From: Prorocentrum cordatum
Taxonomy: Eukaryota > Sar > Dinophyceae > Prorocentrales > Prorocentraceae
DNA length: 31,786 nucleotides
Reading direction: 5' to 3'
Assembly (NCBI GenBank): GCA_963575745.1
Contig: CAUYUJ010015016.1
Location: forward strand, 131,450 to 163,235
Position 1 is the stretch's first letter. Each line of letters begins with the position of its first letter. The notes beneath the pieces are model-generated. The model did not search any database, had not been told where the DNA came from, and saw nothing but the letters and a program-made list of their open reading frames with translations. Positions 18,103-28,512 of the stretch are shown one piece after another. Both the position numbers and the translations under genes were made by a program.

Positions 18103-18640
18103 CTATTGTACAGTCCAGGGAGACGGGAGGAACCTGACATTCTTCTCCCCCTTAATTTGCTGTGGGTGCCTTCCCGACGAGAAGTATTTCCAGGCAGTGT
18201 GACCCGCCCCCGTCTTAGACGGGGCACAGGGAGCACCCAACTTCATGACACGGCCTCCTGTGCTGTAAAAGCCGCATCTACGACAGATACAGAGGAAGGA
18301 GCCATCCGAGCAGTCCACAACCGCGCATTGGTGGCCGTTCTGCTCGATAAGACTGGGGCTGAGCTACGGTGGGACACACACATCGGCCAGGAGGAGGGCA
18401 AACAGCACCTCGCCTTCCTCGCAGACATGCCATGCACTGCCAAAACTCTCCCGTCCTGGCCCACCCGTGGGCCTCAAGCTCCGAGGATCTCGTCTCTCGG
18501 AGGCCTGATGAATTCAGCTTGCGAAACGTCGAGGCGAGGCCACTTCGGTAGCAGCTTCGCCGCAAATAAAATGACAGATCTGGCTATCTTGACAGCGCGA
18601 TCGACGCTCTGCTAGACCCCAGGCTCCGCTTGAGGGTGAA
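18103..18640 (-). pseudogene. LINE-B C-terminal zinc-finger region
   Basis: After the TAG at 18612-18614 one frame continues QSIDRAVKIARSVILFAAKLLPKWPRLD. The last part, in another frame, contains ICRRCGFYSTGGRVMKLGAPC then GHTAWKYFSSGRHP (18290-18170), the paired-Cys finger ending in GRHP that closes many dinoflagellate LINE proteins. Its CRRCG core is shared with LINE-A. At least two frame changes occur between these pieces. The probable role is nucleic-acid binding during target-primed reverse transcription. Confidence 0.7.
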
Positions 18641-19101
18641 GGTACGCTCCTCTCTTGGCCGCTGTGTCGGCCAGCTGGTTGCCAGTTCTGCGCCATCGCT
18701 CTAGCGCAAAGATGCCTTCTTCGTCCAGATCTTTGTGCGCCGAAACTTTGACCAGGCCTTCAAGACGAGGCCCCGCACCCGAGGTGGCTTCGAGCTCAGA
18801 GCCAGCGTAGGCCCTCTGTCCTCCGAGGCGGTCCCGAGGAACCCTAGAAGCACGGAAACAACATAGGCACAGTCGGAGTATAGCACGGACTGCCCGCCTA
18901 GGTTGACACTTGCGGCAGCCAGGCTAGAGGATTATCCCGCTTGTGGGGTTTGAGGCAAATGGGCCCACACGGACCCGTACACACGGGCCAACATGTGGCG
19001 TTGGCCAGGTAATATAAAAAAAACGCCCAACCGGTCTTGGAGAGCTCAACGGTTTTGGAGTAAAAACAACTGCCGTCTAAAAACAATTTTTCTTTGTACT
19101 A
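18630..19101 (-). pseudogene. LINE-B RNase H
   Basis: RNase H in three frames. KLFLDGSCFYSKTVELSK (about 19090-19035) gives the first Asp. AVLYSDCAYVVSVLLG (about 18890-18845) gives the third catalytic Asp. LVKVSAHKDLDEEGIFALERW (18763-18700) and RRTGNQLADTAAKRGAYL (18700-18645) give the last part with the final Asp. The second acidic residue is not obvious. A TAG at 19099-19101 separates the domain from the upstream linker, which is in the same frame as the first piece. The spacing is normal for a LINE RNase H, so the damage is point changes and small indels only. Confidence 0.78.
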
Positions 19102-20171
19102 AACAGGCTCGGGCCCAGGATACTCCAAACCAGAATCCAGGACTCCTTGTTGGAAGTGTTCCACAGTCACGCCCGCCATCCCGTCTTGCTTGAGAGGGGG
19201 CGGAACCAGGTCTCCAGGGTGAGCGACAACACCAACGAGGAAATTGATCAGGTCGGGGGAATTGTTCATAGGGGCCTCCTTTGCCCACAGGATCACATCA
19301 GTCTCAACCAACTCAGCTCGCTCGTCCTGGCAGACCTCGCACCCCCAGAGACGGTGAAACATGCTGTCCACCGTAGTTCTACAAAGAGCACAAAAGGGGG
19401 CTGACCTGGTAGCCGCACCTCAGCGCTCGCGAGTTGGTCCAGATAGCATTGCAGACACGGGCTCTCAGTGAACCCTTTTCCCAAACCGAGGGTTTGTTTT
19501 TTTTGCGAGCGGGGGCCAGCCGTGACGAGATCAAAGCAAAGACGGCCCGATCCCGACAGCTCGGGGGGATTGCGATCTGGGGCCGGCTGCTCGCTGGGGC
19601 AAGCTAAGTCCGCGTCAGCCTCTGAATCAGCACGACGACAGAACAGGGCACCTTCGACCAGCTTGTGGTATGCAGGCCCTTCCAGCTGGCGAGGAACAGC
19701 CTGCTTGAGCAGCACCTTGGACATAGCAGGCGACTGTAGGGTACAACAGATTTGGCGGCCCAAGTCGTCAACAAGAACTGCAATATTCTTCATGCCCCAT
19801 CCTATCCTCTTGAGACTTATGAACATCGCACTCATGGGCCCTGAAACCTTCCCCCAGCTAACAGTCTGCTGGCGGCTAGCGAAAACACTCCCAGGACGCA
19901 CGTATCGTGGCCCAGTCGATGGCCCCCGGGAATTCGAGCGTCCGAAGAAGCCAGATTTCGTTGGCATATCGAAGGATGGAAGCAACCGAACCGCACCAGA
20001 CAGGGTCCCCTTCCAGGAGGGAAAACACAGTGAGAGAACGTCCTGCCGCGTCGGGCTCGATGACACTGGCAGCCATTCGCCTGAGACCGTGCACTTTTTA
20101 TCGTCGGTGAGGCCTGGGGCCTCGCATCCAAAGGCATAGCCAGGCATCGGCCCCGAAACAAAAACCTTCAC
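19099..20171 (-). pseudogene. LINE-B connection between RT and RNase H, with zinc knuckle
   Basis: A mixture of frames. One is open from 20171 to 19293 and includes GMKNIAVLVDDLGRQICCTL and SRSQKKQ-like basic stretches, which are not diagnostic. At 19400-19340 a knuckle is clear in the neighbouring frame: FCALCRTTVDSMFHRLWGC, the C-x2-C-x7-H-x4-C pattern that precedes RNase H in this LINE type, and it continues to LEYPGPEPV before TAG. This part carries no catalytic motif, and its function in the family is not known to me. Confidence 0.6.
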
Positions 20172-20458
20172 TGCTTTCCTGCCAAGCTAAGACCGTATCT
20201 TCATCCATCCCTTGACCATCCTGAGCGTCTTCCTCTTCCTCTCCCTCCTCTTGCGAATTCTCCCTTTTCCCATCCTGAACGCCTTTCCTGTCGTGTCGTC
20301 GCAGCCAGGGTTAACGGCGGAGGCCCCCAGCGCTCCGAACTGGCCCAGGTCAGCCCCCAGCTGCTTGCCGAGAGCTTGGCGCAAGCAGACGAGGGCCACT
20401 TTGTCCACAAAACCTCCAGGCATCTGTCTGGTGCCAGCGACAAGCAACGCGGCCATGT

Positions 20459-21397
20459 TCAGGATAGACTCGCGCACAAAAGGCCTCGAACATATGGCAG
20501 ACAGACTGGGTCATCGATATAGGCATCGAACGAAGTGAACTCCTTCGCTTCTCGATCGATGGTGTGCAGGTTAAACGGCCGAGGGGCAGTGTCGAAGGCG
20601 TCCAGCGCGTGCACCCTAATGAGAGTAGTAGCTATACTGCAGCCAACAATGATACCACGAGTGGCGCACAGAGGTCCGACCGCGACCCTCGAGGGGCATA
20701 CGTATCTCGAAGTGCGATAGGCGGCGAGACACGCGCGTGGGATGCCCATGGGGAACTGGTGTTTGCGACCACGAATTTCGACGGCTTCGAGATCGATCAA
20801 CTCGTAGTACTTATACATGCCCCAGAGAACCGTGGCCGCGCAAGAGCCTTTCCTAACCCCTGCTTCGGATCTGAAAGCCTGACGCCAGACGCAGTCAAGG
20901 GCGCCCCTGTGTTTTCCAGCGGCCCAGTAGTCCCGGGAGAACCTGGTCCCCCAGGCCTCGGCCAGGGGCCGGCGAGCCCGCCCCCCAGAGGCGAAAGACT
21001 GAGGGAGCAGCGCCGACGGGGCGAACGCCACCCTTTTCCTCGGCCAGGAGGGCCACCGGGACAGCAGACAGCTGAGCAGGAAGGGTGCCCGTTCCGAGAG
21101 AGAAAGAATCGTAACGAGCACCTCCAGACTGCCGTCGCTCAAATGCTGGAAGTGCTTCGTGTGAAATCTACCGAAGGAGACCGCCCTCCTCGAATGGTGC
21201 CTCCTGATCAATTTCCTGAGATACTCGATATCTAAAGGGGGACGGGGCTCCGAACTTGTGCACCTCTGCCTAAGGGGGGGGGGTCGTCGAACCTGCCAGA
21301 GGCCCGAGTACGTTTTGACTTCGGCATCAAGCAATTGTTGGGGGTCAGAGACATGCTGCCCTTCGGAAGACAGCGTGGTGCTGGGCTTCCAAACCAT
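20459..21397 (-). pseudogene. LINE-B reverse transcriptase
   Basis: Counted from the Met at 21397. DAEVKTYSGLW (24-34) is the usual lead-in. Residues 60-90 carry the first finger helix and 129-160 a degraded finger/template-grip region. Motif A reads AATVLWGMYKYYELIDLEAV (187-206), where the catalytic Asp is replaced by Gly193. The following helix ends FPMGIPRACLAAYRTSR. Motif B is TRGIIVGCSIATTL (246-259) and motif C is DAYIDDPV (291-298), with both Asp present. The loss of the motif A Asp predicts an inactive polymerase. The frame is otherwise long, so this copy decayed by substitution here. Confidence 0.82.
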
Positions 21398-21399
21398 GG

Positions 21400-21906
21400 G
21401 GTCTTTGATAGCACAGTCAGCGTTCCGAGCACCCTGACTGAGCTACTCGGTCAACCAGGCGTGCCAGTCTTTTCTGGTCACTCCCCGGTTGTGTTTGGTG
21501 CAAGTCTCGAGCACCTCCTTCTGGTGAGCCGGAAGGGCCTCCAGCTTGTCATGCCAAGGGGATGACAGGTCCGCGGGGCCTTCTAGTTTCCCATTGGAAG
21601 GATCACCCGCCACGCGCACACCATTCCCTGCCTCAATAGAGGCAGGGCGTCTTGACAAAACAGATCCGGAGTAGCGTCGGGCTCAACGTGGGGGGGGGAG
21701 ATTGAAACTTCCCAGTCCTTGAGCAGGTCCATGATAGCAGGAATGTGTTGCTTGTTTTCAAAGTGACCCAGGTCCTGAGGGGCCCACTCCGACTGGCTGA
21801 TTGCATCGATCAGCCCACTGACCTTCGACGAGATTCGGGCGAGGCAGCACCAGCAGCAATCGAGGGCATCAGCTGCGCGATGGTAGTGGAACGAGCACAG
21901 AGCCAC
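21400..21906 (-). pseudogene. LINE-B linker upstream of RT
   Basis: Left-hand part of the linker cut by the foldback element. It continues from the target duplication as SFHYHRAADALDCCWC and QSEWAPQDLGHFENKQHIPAI, changes frame near 21590, and goes on as DKLEALPAHQKEVLETCTKHNRG and KDWHAWL before a stop at 21443. Across 21443-21400 a further piece (CAIKDPMVW) connects to the RT frame. No enzymatic motif. The matching right-hand part lies at 23991-24170. Confidence 0.6.
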
Positions 21907-23990
21907 GGCACGGATGGCTTTCGCCGGGGTTGGCTTTCGCCGGGCTTCGTTTCGCCGGGCTTCGTTTCGCCGGGCTTCGTTTCGCCGGGGTTGGCTTTCG
22001 CCGGGGTTGGCTTTCGCCGGGGTTGGCTTTCGCCGGGGGGTGGCTTTCGCCAGGGCTGGCTTTCGCCGGGTTGGCTTTCGCCGGGTTGGCTTTCGCCGGG
22101 GTTGGCTTTCGCCGGGGTTGGCTTTCGCCGGGTTGGCTTTCGCCGGGGTTGGCTTTCGCCGGGTTGGCTTTCGCCGGGGTTGGCTTTCGCCGGGGTTGGC
22201 TTTCGCCGGGGTTGGCTTTCGCCGGGGCCGGGCGGGGAGCAGGCGGGGCAGGCTCAGGGGCAAAAGTAGGCGCCGCCGTCGCTGGCGTGGCCGTCGCCGC
22301 CGCCGTGCTGACCCCTGGGAGCCTTTGAGGCGCGCCGCTTGAGTAGGCGAAAGGGTCGCAGAGACGTGGGGGGGGGGTCAAGGAGGTCCCGGATGTCAAG
22401 GAGGGTCTGAGATGCGTCAGAACGGGACGCTAAAAAATGCGGGGCGCGCTCAAGTGGGCACGCGTGAGCCCCAGCGTGCGGGCCCGATCGGGTGGGCGGA
22501 CCCTAACGGGCGGGACGGGTCGAGCGGACCCTCACACGCGGGCCGGGTCGGGCGAGCGGATCCTAACGGGCGGGGCGGGTCGCGCCGGGTCGGGCGGACC
22601 CTAGCGGGCGGGTCGGGTCGGGCAGGCGGGACACTAAAGTGTGGGGCGCGCTCGAGTGAGCACGCGTGAACCCTAACGGGCGGGTCGGGTCGGGTCGGGC
22701 GGACCCTAACGGGCGGGACGGGTTCGGGTCGGGCGGACCCTAACGGGCGGGTCGGGTCGGGCAGGCGGGACACTAAAGTGTGGAGGCGCGCTCGAGTGAG
22801 CACGCGTGAACCCTGACGGGCGGGTCGGGTGGGTCGGGCGGACCCTGGCGGGCAGGCGGGTCGGGTCGGGTCGGGCAGACCCTAACGGGCGGGTCGGGTC
22901 GGGCGGGCGGGACACTAAAGTGTGGGGCGCGCTCGAGTGAGCACGCGTGAACCCTAACGGGCGGGTCGGGTCGGGTCGGGCGGACCCTAACGGGCGTGAC
23001 TGGTTCGGGTCGGGCGGACCCTGACGGGCGGGTCGGGTCGGGCAGGCGGGACACTAAAGTGTGGGGCGCGCTCGAGTGAGCACGCGTGAACCCTGACGGG
23101 CGGGCCGGGTCGGGTCGGGCGGACCCTAACGGGCGGGGCGGGTTCGGGCCGGGCGGACCCTAACGGGCAGGTCGGGTCGGGCAGGCGGGACACTAAAGTG
23201 TGGAGGCGCACTCGAGGGAGCACGCGTGAACCCTGACGGGCGGGTTGGGTGGGGCAGGCGGACCCTGGCGGGCGAAGCGGGTCGGGTCGGGTCGGGCGGA
23301 CCCTAACGGGCGGGTCGGGTGAAGCGGGCGGGGCACTAAAGTGTGGGGCGCGCACGAGTGAGCACGCGTGAACCCTAACGGGCGGGTCGGGTCGAGTCGG
23401 GCGGACCCTAACGGGCGGGCCGGGTCCGGCCGGGCGGACCCTAACGGGCGGGTCGGGTCGGGCGGGCGGGACGCTGAGGTGTGGGGCGCGCTCGAGCGAG
23501 CACGCGCGAACCCTAACGGGCGGGTCGGGTCGGGTCGGGCGGACCCTAACGGGCGGGGCGGGTCGGGTCGGGTCGGGTTCGGTAAGAGGAGCAGCAGTAG
23601 CAGCATGAAAGAACAGTAGAGGAAAGAGGAGAAGAGGAAGAGGAGGGCGAAGTTGAACCCAGGCGAAAACGAGCCCGGGCGAAAGCCAACCCAGGCGAAA
23701 GCCAACCGGGCGAAAGCCAACCCGGGCGAAAGCCAACCAGGCGAAAGCCAACCCAGGCGAAAGCCAATCGGGCTAAAGCCAACCGGGCGAAAGCCACCCC
23801 GGGCGAAAGCCAACCCGGGCGAAAGCCAACCGGGCGAAAGCCAACCCGGGCGAAAGCCAACCCGGGCGAAAGCCAACCCGGGCGAAAACCAACCCGGGCG
23901 AAAGCCAATTGGGCGAAAGCAAACCCGGGCGAAACGAACCGGGCGAAACGCACCGGGCGAAAACCAACCCGGGCGAAAAACATCTACGCC
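21907..23990. mobile_element. Foldback element with tandem-repeat arms, nested in LINE-B
   Basis: Flanked by the 9-bp direct repeat CAGAGCCAC (21898-21906 and 23991-23999), a target-site duplication. The ends are inverted: GGC, three variable bases, GATG, then TTTCGCC. Both arms consist of about 20 copies of one 16-bp unit (GGTTGGCTTTCGCCGG on the left, its near reverse complement on the right), 21907-22227 and 23647-23990, and both have TTCGTTTCGCC variants close to the tip. Removing the element and one 9-bp copy joins the two halves of LINE-B without a base left over. A 9-bp duplication and long inverted ends suggest a Mutator-like or foldback DNA element. No transposase is inside, so it is non-autonomous. 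Confidence 0.8.
22424..23575. repeat. GC-rich satellite, ~140-bp period, in the foldback core
   Basis: Eight imperfect units, each marked by GGGACACTAAAGTGTGG followed by CGCGCTCGAGTGAGCACGCG, then several shorter sub-repeats of the type CCCTAACGGGCGGGTCGGGT. Marker spacing is 137-143 bp. Variable sub-repeat numbers and point changes show that it is not a coding array, though both strands stay open over long stretches. Confidence 0.93.
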
Positions 23991-24009
23991 CAGAGCCACC
24001 TCGTCGCTC

Positions 24010-25010
24010 GCAGCTCTGGGTACCTGCACTGCTTAAAGTCTTTCTGAAGGATCGGCTTCCAGACTGTCTGAGGGTCCTTCCCACGAGCCCCACGAGAAGC
24101 CAGATCCTCGCCCATCCCCAAGGCGAGCTCGTACTCCGAGAGGTCCCCCTGCGACTAAGCCTTACTGATGAGCCTGGAGACCTCATTCGCATCCTGAGAG
24201 CCTTCTCACCCAACTCCAAGAAGGTCTTCGCCCGAATAAAATCGCCAGGAGGAGGGCCCGCCCCAGGGGGGGCTCCGGCAGGAAGAGGTGGAGGTTTCCT
24301 GAAACCCAGAGCTTGCAAACAGCAGGGGGCAGGATGAACGCCGAGAGCGACGGGTAAGTGGGGCGAGAACTCGCTGTCGTCGCATCTCTCCACGAACTTG
24401 CCACCACGGGCGAGGCCACCTGAAACAATATAGTAGTCATAGTCCGATTGCTTTATTCCGAAACAAGCGGGGGCACCCGTGTTCACAATCTCACCGTGAC
24501 ATTTCTCGAGCACGCCCGTGTCCGAGACATTCATTGGCTCCATGTTGATGTCTCTTCCTACAACATAAGCCGTTCTTTCAAGAGACAACACAGTGCCAAC
24601 AGACTTCAGCGCGTCGAGCTGCCTGTCTGTCACGCCTTCAGAGCCGAAGTAGTAAGCCGATACCAGGGAAACCTGAGCACCTCCCGGAAAATTGGCAATC
24701 GCTCCCAGGGCACGTCCCGAATAGAATTGACGCGGCTGCTGGAGTCCCAAGAAGTGCTTGGCCAGGATGGCCACCCCGCCAGACGAGCCCCCCTCAGGCG
24801 TGCGCAGAGCAGGCTCCCAGAGGCTCTTCCAACCATGATCCAAGCAAAACTTCGAGGCGCGGCCAATGGATTCATCATCCACTAGGCGATGCTCCTGAAC
24901 CAGAATAACGCGCGGGGGTCTAGCCGAAGGCAGCCAGTCTCGCAGCGTACCCCGGCTGTTGCAGTTCGCAGTAGCGATAACCAGCTCGATCTTATCGTCT
25001 TCTGGCCTTG
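24010..25010 (-). pseudogene. LINE-B EEP-family endonuclease
   Basis: One frame from about 25010 to 24300, without an ATG of its own. IELVIATANCNSRG (metal-site Asn) and VILVQEHRLV (Glu) come first. From the codon at 24882: GGSSGGVAILAKHFLG (31-46), VSLVSAYYFGS, YVVGRDINMEP (106-116; the Gly-Asp-x-Asn motif with an Arg in it), IKQSDYDYYIVSGG (143-156) and SEFSPHLPVAL (170-180; catalytic His175). All catalytic positions are present, so the nuclease itself looks intact. After about residue 215 the sense leaves this frame and the rest, down to the foldback arm, is noncoding translation of the 16-bp repeat. Confidence 0.82.
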
Positions 25011-26249
25011 GACCTGGGCCTGGAACTCCTGGGCCCGAGAGATACTGGAACGAATTGTTTCCGCCAAAACCTGGCCTGGAGCTGAGCCCCGACTGACAAG
25101 ACGTAGCCTCCCTGAAGGAGTGAAGGAGGTAGCGGCCGAGGTAGCTTGAGCTGCGAGGCCAGCATGCGAGCCCGGGGGGGGGGGGGGGGGCCTCCCGTAT
25201 GAAAGGCGTTCCCCCCCGCCTCCTCGGGCCAAGGCCGGCGGGGGGGGAGGCTGAAAAGAGGCCTCCTTCTCGTGCAAAGCTTTGGCAAGCCCGGCGCGCA
25301 GCTCTGGGTCTGCCCCCGAGGGCCGAGAACTGGCCGGGGGAGCTGAACTCGCAGAGTCCGTGGAGGCAGAAGTGGCAGCGGCGGCTGCGGCTCCGCCTGC
25401 AGCCTCAGGGGGCGACGCGGCGCCGCCCCCACCAGGGGGGCCATCTCCATCGGCACCAGTTTCAGGATAGTCCCCCCCAGCAGCTGCAGGGTCGTCACCA
25501 GATACAGCTTCGCCCTCCTCGTTCTTGCGCTTCTTCTTGGACATCCGAGCGAGGTGATCCTTGTGCTCCTTGCGAGCTGCCGGGTAATGCTCGGAGGCCG
25601 CGCCAAACAGGTTCTTCGACATGTCTTTGAGCCCATTCTGGAGCAACTTCTTGCGAGGTTCCAGCTGCTCTTTGTCCTGTGGCGACATTTCGTATTCTTT
25701 CGGCAGGTCCTCCTGCAGGTCGTCCTCCAAGATGAAGTTGACCTCCTCCGCTTCCACCAGGGCGCGGAGGCTGAAGGGCCTTTCGGAAAAGGATCTTCAT
25801 TCCGGGCGGGCGGCTGGACCTCCAAGCTGATCTGCGACGCCAGCTCCGAGTAGTTCTTCTCCAGAGCATCCGTCTCGTCAGACATCTCTTGGATCGTGTT
25901 CTCCAGGGCGAGGACATCTGCTCGCCATGGCCAGCTCTTTCTCTAGGCGCTGCTCAGCACTCCTGATCTTCGACTGAGCCTGAGGGGCCCGTGTGTGCAA
26001 AGAGACTGGGGGCAGCACCTTCGCCTTGGCCTGCTGCGCCAACTTCTCGCGAGCCGCGCCATACTGCTTGGCGAGTGCAGCCTGGCCCTGGCGAGTCGCG
26101 ATAGCCGCCAGAGTGCTGAGGTCCTCGATGCTGATCCCGTCCGCGTTGATGCCTCCAGGCCGTGGGACTCGACCAGTGCCGACTGGGCCGGGTGGAAGCG
26201 GATGGCCAGGCGCTGCTGTCCAAGTGGGGCAAGGGCCTCCTTGCCCCAT
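25010..26249 (-). pseudogene. LINE-B N-terminal region
   Basis: The ATG at 26247-26249 opens MGQGGPCPTW...INADGISIEDLSTLAAIA and a helical stretch (QAALAKQYGAAREKLAQQAKAK, SKIRSAEQRLEKELAMA). Near 25920 sense moves to a second frame (VLALENTIQEMSDETDALEK, a coiled coil), then near 25780 to a third (EVNFILEDDLQEDLPKEYEMSPQDKEQ, up to a basic SKKKRKNEE). A Gly/Ala/Ser-rich linker follows and reaches a run of 17 G (25174-25190), another likely frame break. This region is presumed to bind RNA and oligomerise. No zinc finger is visible, unlike LINE-A. Confidence 0.6.
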
Positions 26250-26394
26250 GACTGCAGGGCGTCGTCATCATCATCAGCATGGCGAGCAGCAGAAGAAATT
26301 GTTCACGCTTCGCGAGTCCCCACCAGCGCATCCCAAAGCAGCCGCTCGAAAAAGGCGCGCTGGCCGTAGGGTGTTCTTTCTTCATTATCCCCCT

Positions 26395-26480
26395 CTTTGG
26401 CTTCTTTATTCCATCCTCCTTTCCTTCTCCTCGTCCTCGTTGCTCCTTCTCTTCGTCCTCCTCCTCCTCCTGGCGTTGCC
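26395..26480. repeat. Polypyrimidine stretch
   Basis: CT-rich sequence (TCCTTCTCCTCGTCCTCG type) just upstream of the LINE-B 5' end. No gene. Confidence 0.8.
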
Positions 26481-27720
26481 GTGCGATCTTGGGGCTATCT
26501 TGGGATCTCGGGGAATCGTGGCCCTGGGGCTCTCTTGGGGCTCTCTTGGAGCTCCTTTGGGAGTCTTGAAACCTTCTCGGGGCTCTTTGTGGGAGTTTGG
26601 GAGGTCTCTTGGGGCCATCTTGGAGGCCATCGGGCCAAGAAGGAGAGAACATTTATTTGTGTACCCCCGTCGGGGCCCGAAATATCGCCTCTTGGAGCCC
26701 TCTTGAGCCGCTCTTGGGCGCCTCTTGGGCGCTCTTGGGGCCGTCTTGGGGCCCTCTTGGGCCGTATTGGCCTCCGGTTGTGCCGTCTTGGGGCCCTCTT
26801 GGGCCGTCTTGGAACCGTCTTGGGAGCCTATTGGGCCGTTTTGGGGCGGTCTTGCGGGCCTTTTGGGCTGTCTTGGAGCGTCGGGAAGCCGAAAGGGCGG
26901 GAACGCTAAAATGTGTGAAATACTTAAGGACAGCATATGATTTTGGCCCCGTGGGGTCCTCTTAGGGCGCTTCTCGGGGCTCTCTTGGAGCGTTTTGGGG
27001 GCCTCTTGGGCCGTCTTGGCCTCATCGGGGGCGTCCTTGGGAGGTTCCGCGGCCACTTGGAGCCGTCTTGGGGCGGTCTTGGAGCCTCTTGGGTTTTTTT
27101 TGGGCCGCTCTTGGGCGCCACGTGGGCACTCTTGGGGCCGTCTTGGGGCCCTTTTGGGCCGTGTTGGCCGCCGGTTGGGCCGTCTTGGGGTCCTCTTGGG
27201 CCGTCTTGGAGCCGTCTTGTGAGCCTATTGGGCCGTCTTGGGGCGGTCTTGCATGCCTTTGGGGCTGTCTTGGAGCGTCGGGAAGCCGAAAGGGCGGGAA
27301 CGCTAAAATGTTTGAAACGCCCATGGAAAGTCAATGGTTTTGGCTTCTTGGGGCCCTCTTAGGGCGCCTCTCGGGGCTCTCTTGGAGCGTCTTGGGGACC
27401 TTCTTGGGCCGTCTTAGCTTCTCGGGGGCGTCCTCGGGAGGCTCCGCGGCCACTTGGAGCCGTGTTGTGGCGGTCTTGGAGCCGCTTGGGGCTCTCTTGG
27501 GCCGCTCTTGGGCGCCACGTGGGCGCTCTTGGGGCCGTCTTGGGGCCCTTTGGGCAGTATTGGCCGCCGGTTGGGCCGTCTTGGGGCCCTTGGGCAGTCT
27601 TAGAGCCGTCTTGGGAGCGCTCTTGGGGGCCTTGGGAGCGCTTTTGGGGCCATCTTGGAGGAGATCGGTCAAAGAAAACGAAAACACATATTTGCCCCCC
27701 CTGGGGCCACGATCCCTGTG
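26480..27720. repeat. CTTGGG-rich repeat with 397-bp higher-order unit
   Basis: Built from short words such as CTTGGGGCC, GTCTTGGGCC and CTCTTGGAGCG. A non-repetitive marker (TCGGGAAGCCGAAAGGGCGGG then AACGCTAAAATG) occurs at 26881 and again at 27278, a step of 397 bp. A second marker (CATCTTGGAGG then ATTTG and a C-run) is at about 26609-26670 and 27649-27695. Both strands are open for long stretches (for example a PKTAQEGPKTAQ pattern), which I regard as repeat translation. Confidence 0.88.
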
Positions 27721-27835
27721 AGGGGTGTCAGAAAATGAGCATCCCAGGGACCGACAAAGGACGCCCCGGCGACCCGCGGCCCCCCCTCACCAGGCCCAGG
27801 GGGAGGGGGTAGGGGGAGGGGTCAAGTTACCCCCT

Positions 27836-27960
27836 CCCCGCCCGCAAGCCGTCTTGCTCACTCCCACCCGCCCCCTCAACACATACGTAGCACCCGAGTC
27901 TGGCCCGAGCCTCAGCATATTCAGCAGTCGTCTTTGGATGGGCAGCTACTGGGGGCCAAT

Positions 27961-27996
<36 letters not shown>

Positions 27997-28000
27997 CCGC
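27836..28000. repeat. Left copy of a long direct repeat
   Basis: Matches 31622-31786 at a constant offset of 3,786 bp with a few substitutions. It starts CCCCGCCCGCAAGCCGTCT, includes ACACATACGTAGCACCCGAG and runs into a CCG tract. The right copy is cut by the window end, so its full length is unknown. Confidence 0.92.
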
Positions 28001-28013
28001 CGCCGCCGCCGCC

Positions 28014-28047
<34 letters not shown>

Positions 28048-28119
28048 CCGCCACCACCGCCGCTGTCGCCAGCCGCACCGCCGCCGCCGACGCGCCGCCG
28101 CCGCCGCGCCGCCGCCTCA

Positions 28120-28176
<57 letters not shown>

Positions 28177-28363
28177 CCCCGCTGCCAACCGCCGCCGCCG
28201 CGCAGCGCTGCCGCTGCCGCCACCGCGCCGCCGCCGGCCGCCGCCGCAGCCGCCGCCGCCGCCCCCGCCCTCGCCGCCGCCCCCGCCGCCGCCGCCGCCG
28301 CCGCCGCAGCCGCCGCAGCCGCCGCCACCGCCGCCGCAGCCGCCGCAGCCGCCGCCGCCGCCA
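27959..28363. repeat. (CCG)n tract
   Basis: About 400 bp of CCG/GCC triplets with scattered interruptions. Poly-Pro, poly-Ala and poly-Arg frames are by-products. A small hairpin (CCCCAC...GTGGGG) lies just after it at about 28382-28400. Confidence 0.97.
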
Positions 28364-28512
28364 AGTGTACTCTCTATTGTTCCCCACATTCTAAGTGGGG
28401 TTCTGATTTTCTCTACACCCGCGGCGCAACCGCGTCTCACCTCACCTCCCCTTTTCTACACCCGCGTCACACCTGCGTTCCCACCTCACATCCTCCTTCT
28501 CGCTCGTACACA

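Larger units (their letters stand above)
18100..26300 (-). mobile_element. LINE-B: second degraded non-LTR retrotransposon, interrupted by a foldback element
   Basis: A LINE on the minus strand, different in sequence from LINE-A but with the same plan: N-terminal helical region (26250-25450), acidic/Ala-rich linker, EEP endonuclease (25000-24330), linker, RT (21330-20470), CX2C...H knuckle (19400-19340), RNase H (19090-18640) and C-terminal zinc finger (18320-18190). The 2.08-kb foldback element at 21907-23990 sits in the endonuclease-RT linker. Many frame changes and stops (TAG at 19099-19101 and 18612-18614) and a mutated RT motif A show that it is dead. The 5' end is approximate; no spliced leader is seen there. 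Confidence 0.85.

Noticed and set aside
18106-18615. 169-codon plus-strand frame
   Set aside because: Antisense of the LINE-B C-terminal region; the reverse strand carries the zinc-finger motif.
22450-23570. CCCTAAC words in the satellite as telomere repeat
   Set aside because: They recur within GC-rich sub-repeats and never form tandem telomeric heptamers.
21869-23751. Frames with GESQPRRKPTPAKAN or WLSPGLAFAGVGF repeats and PDPTRPLGSARP repeats
   Set aside because: Translations of the 16-bp arm arrays and the 140-bp satellite of the foldback element.
26406-27687. Reverse-strand frames with a PKTAQEGPKTAQ pattern and forward LGPSWGPLG patterns
   Set aside because: By-product of the CTTGGG-word repeat; open on both strands equally.
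27725-28440. Poly-Pro/Ala/Gly/Arg frames up to 482 codons
   Set aside because: CCG microsatellite in all frames.
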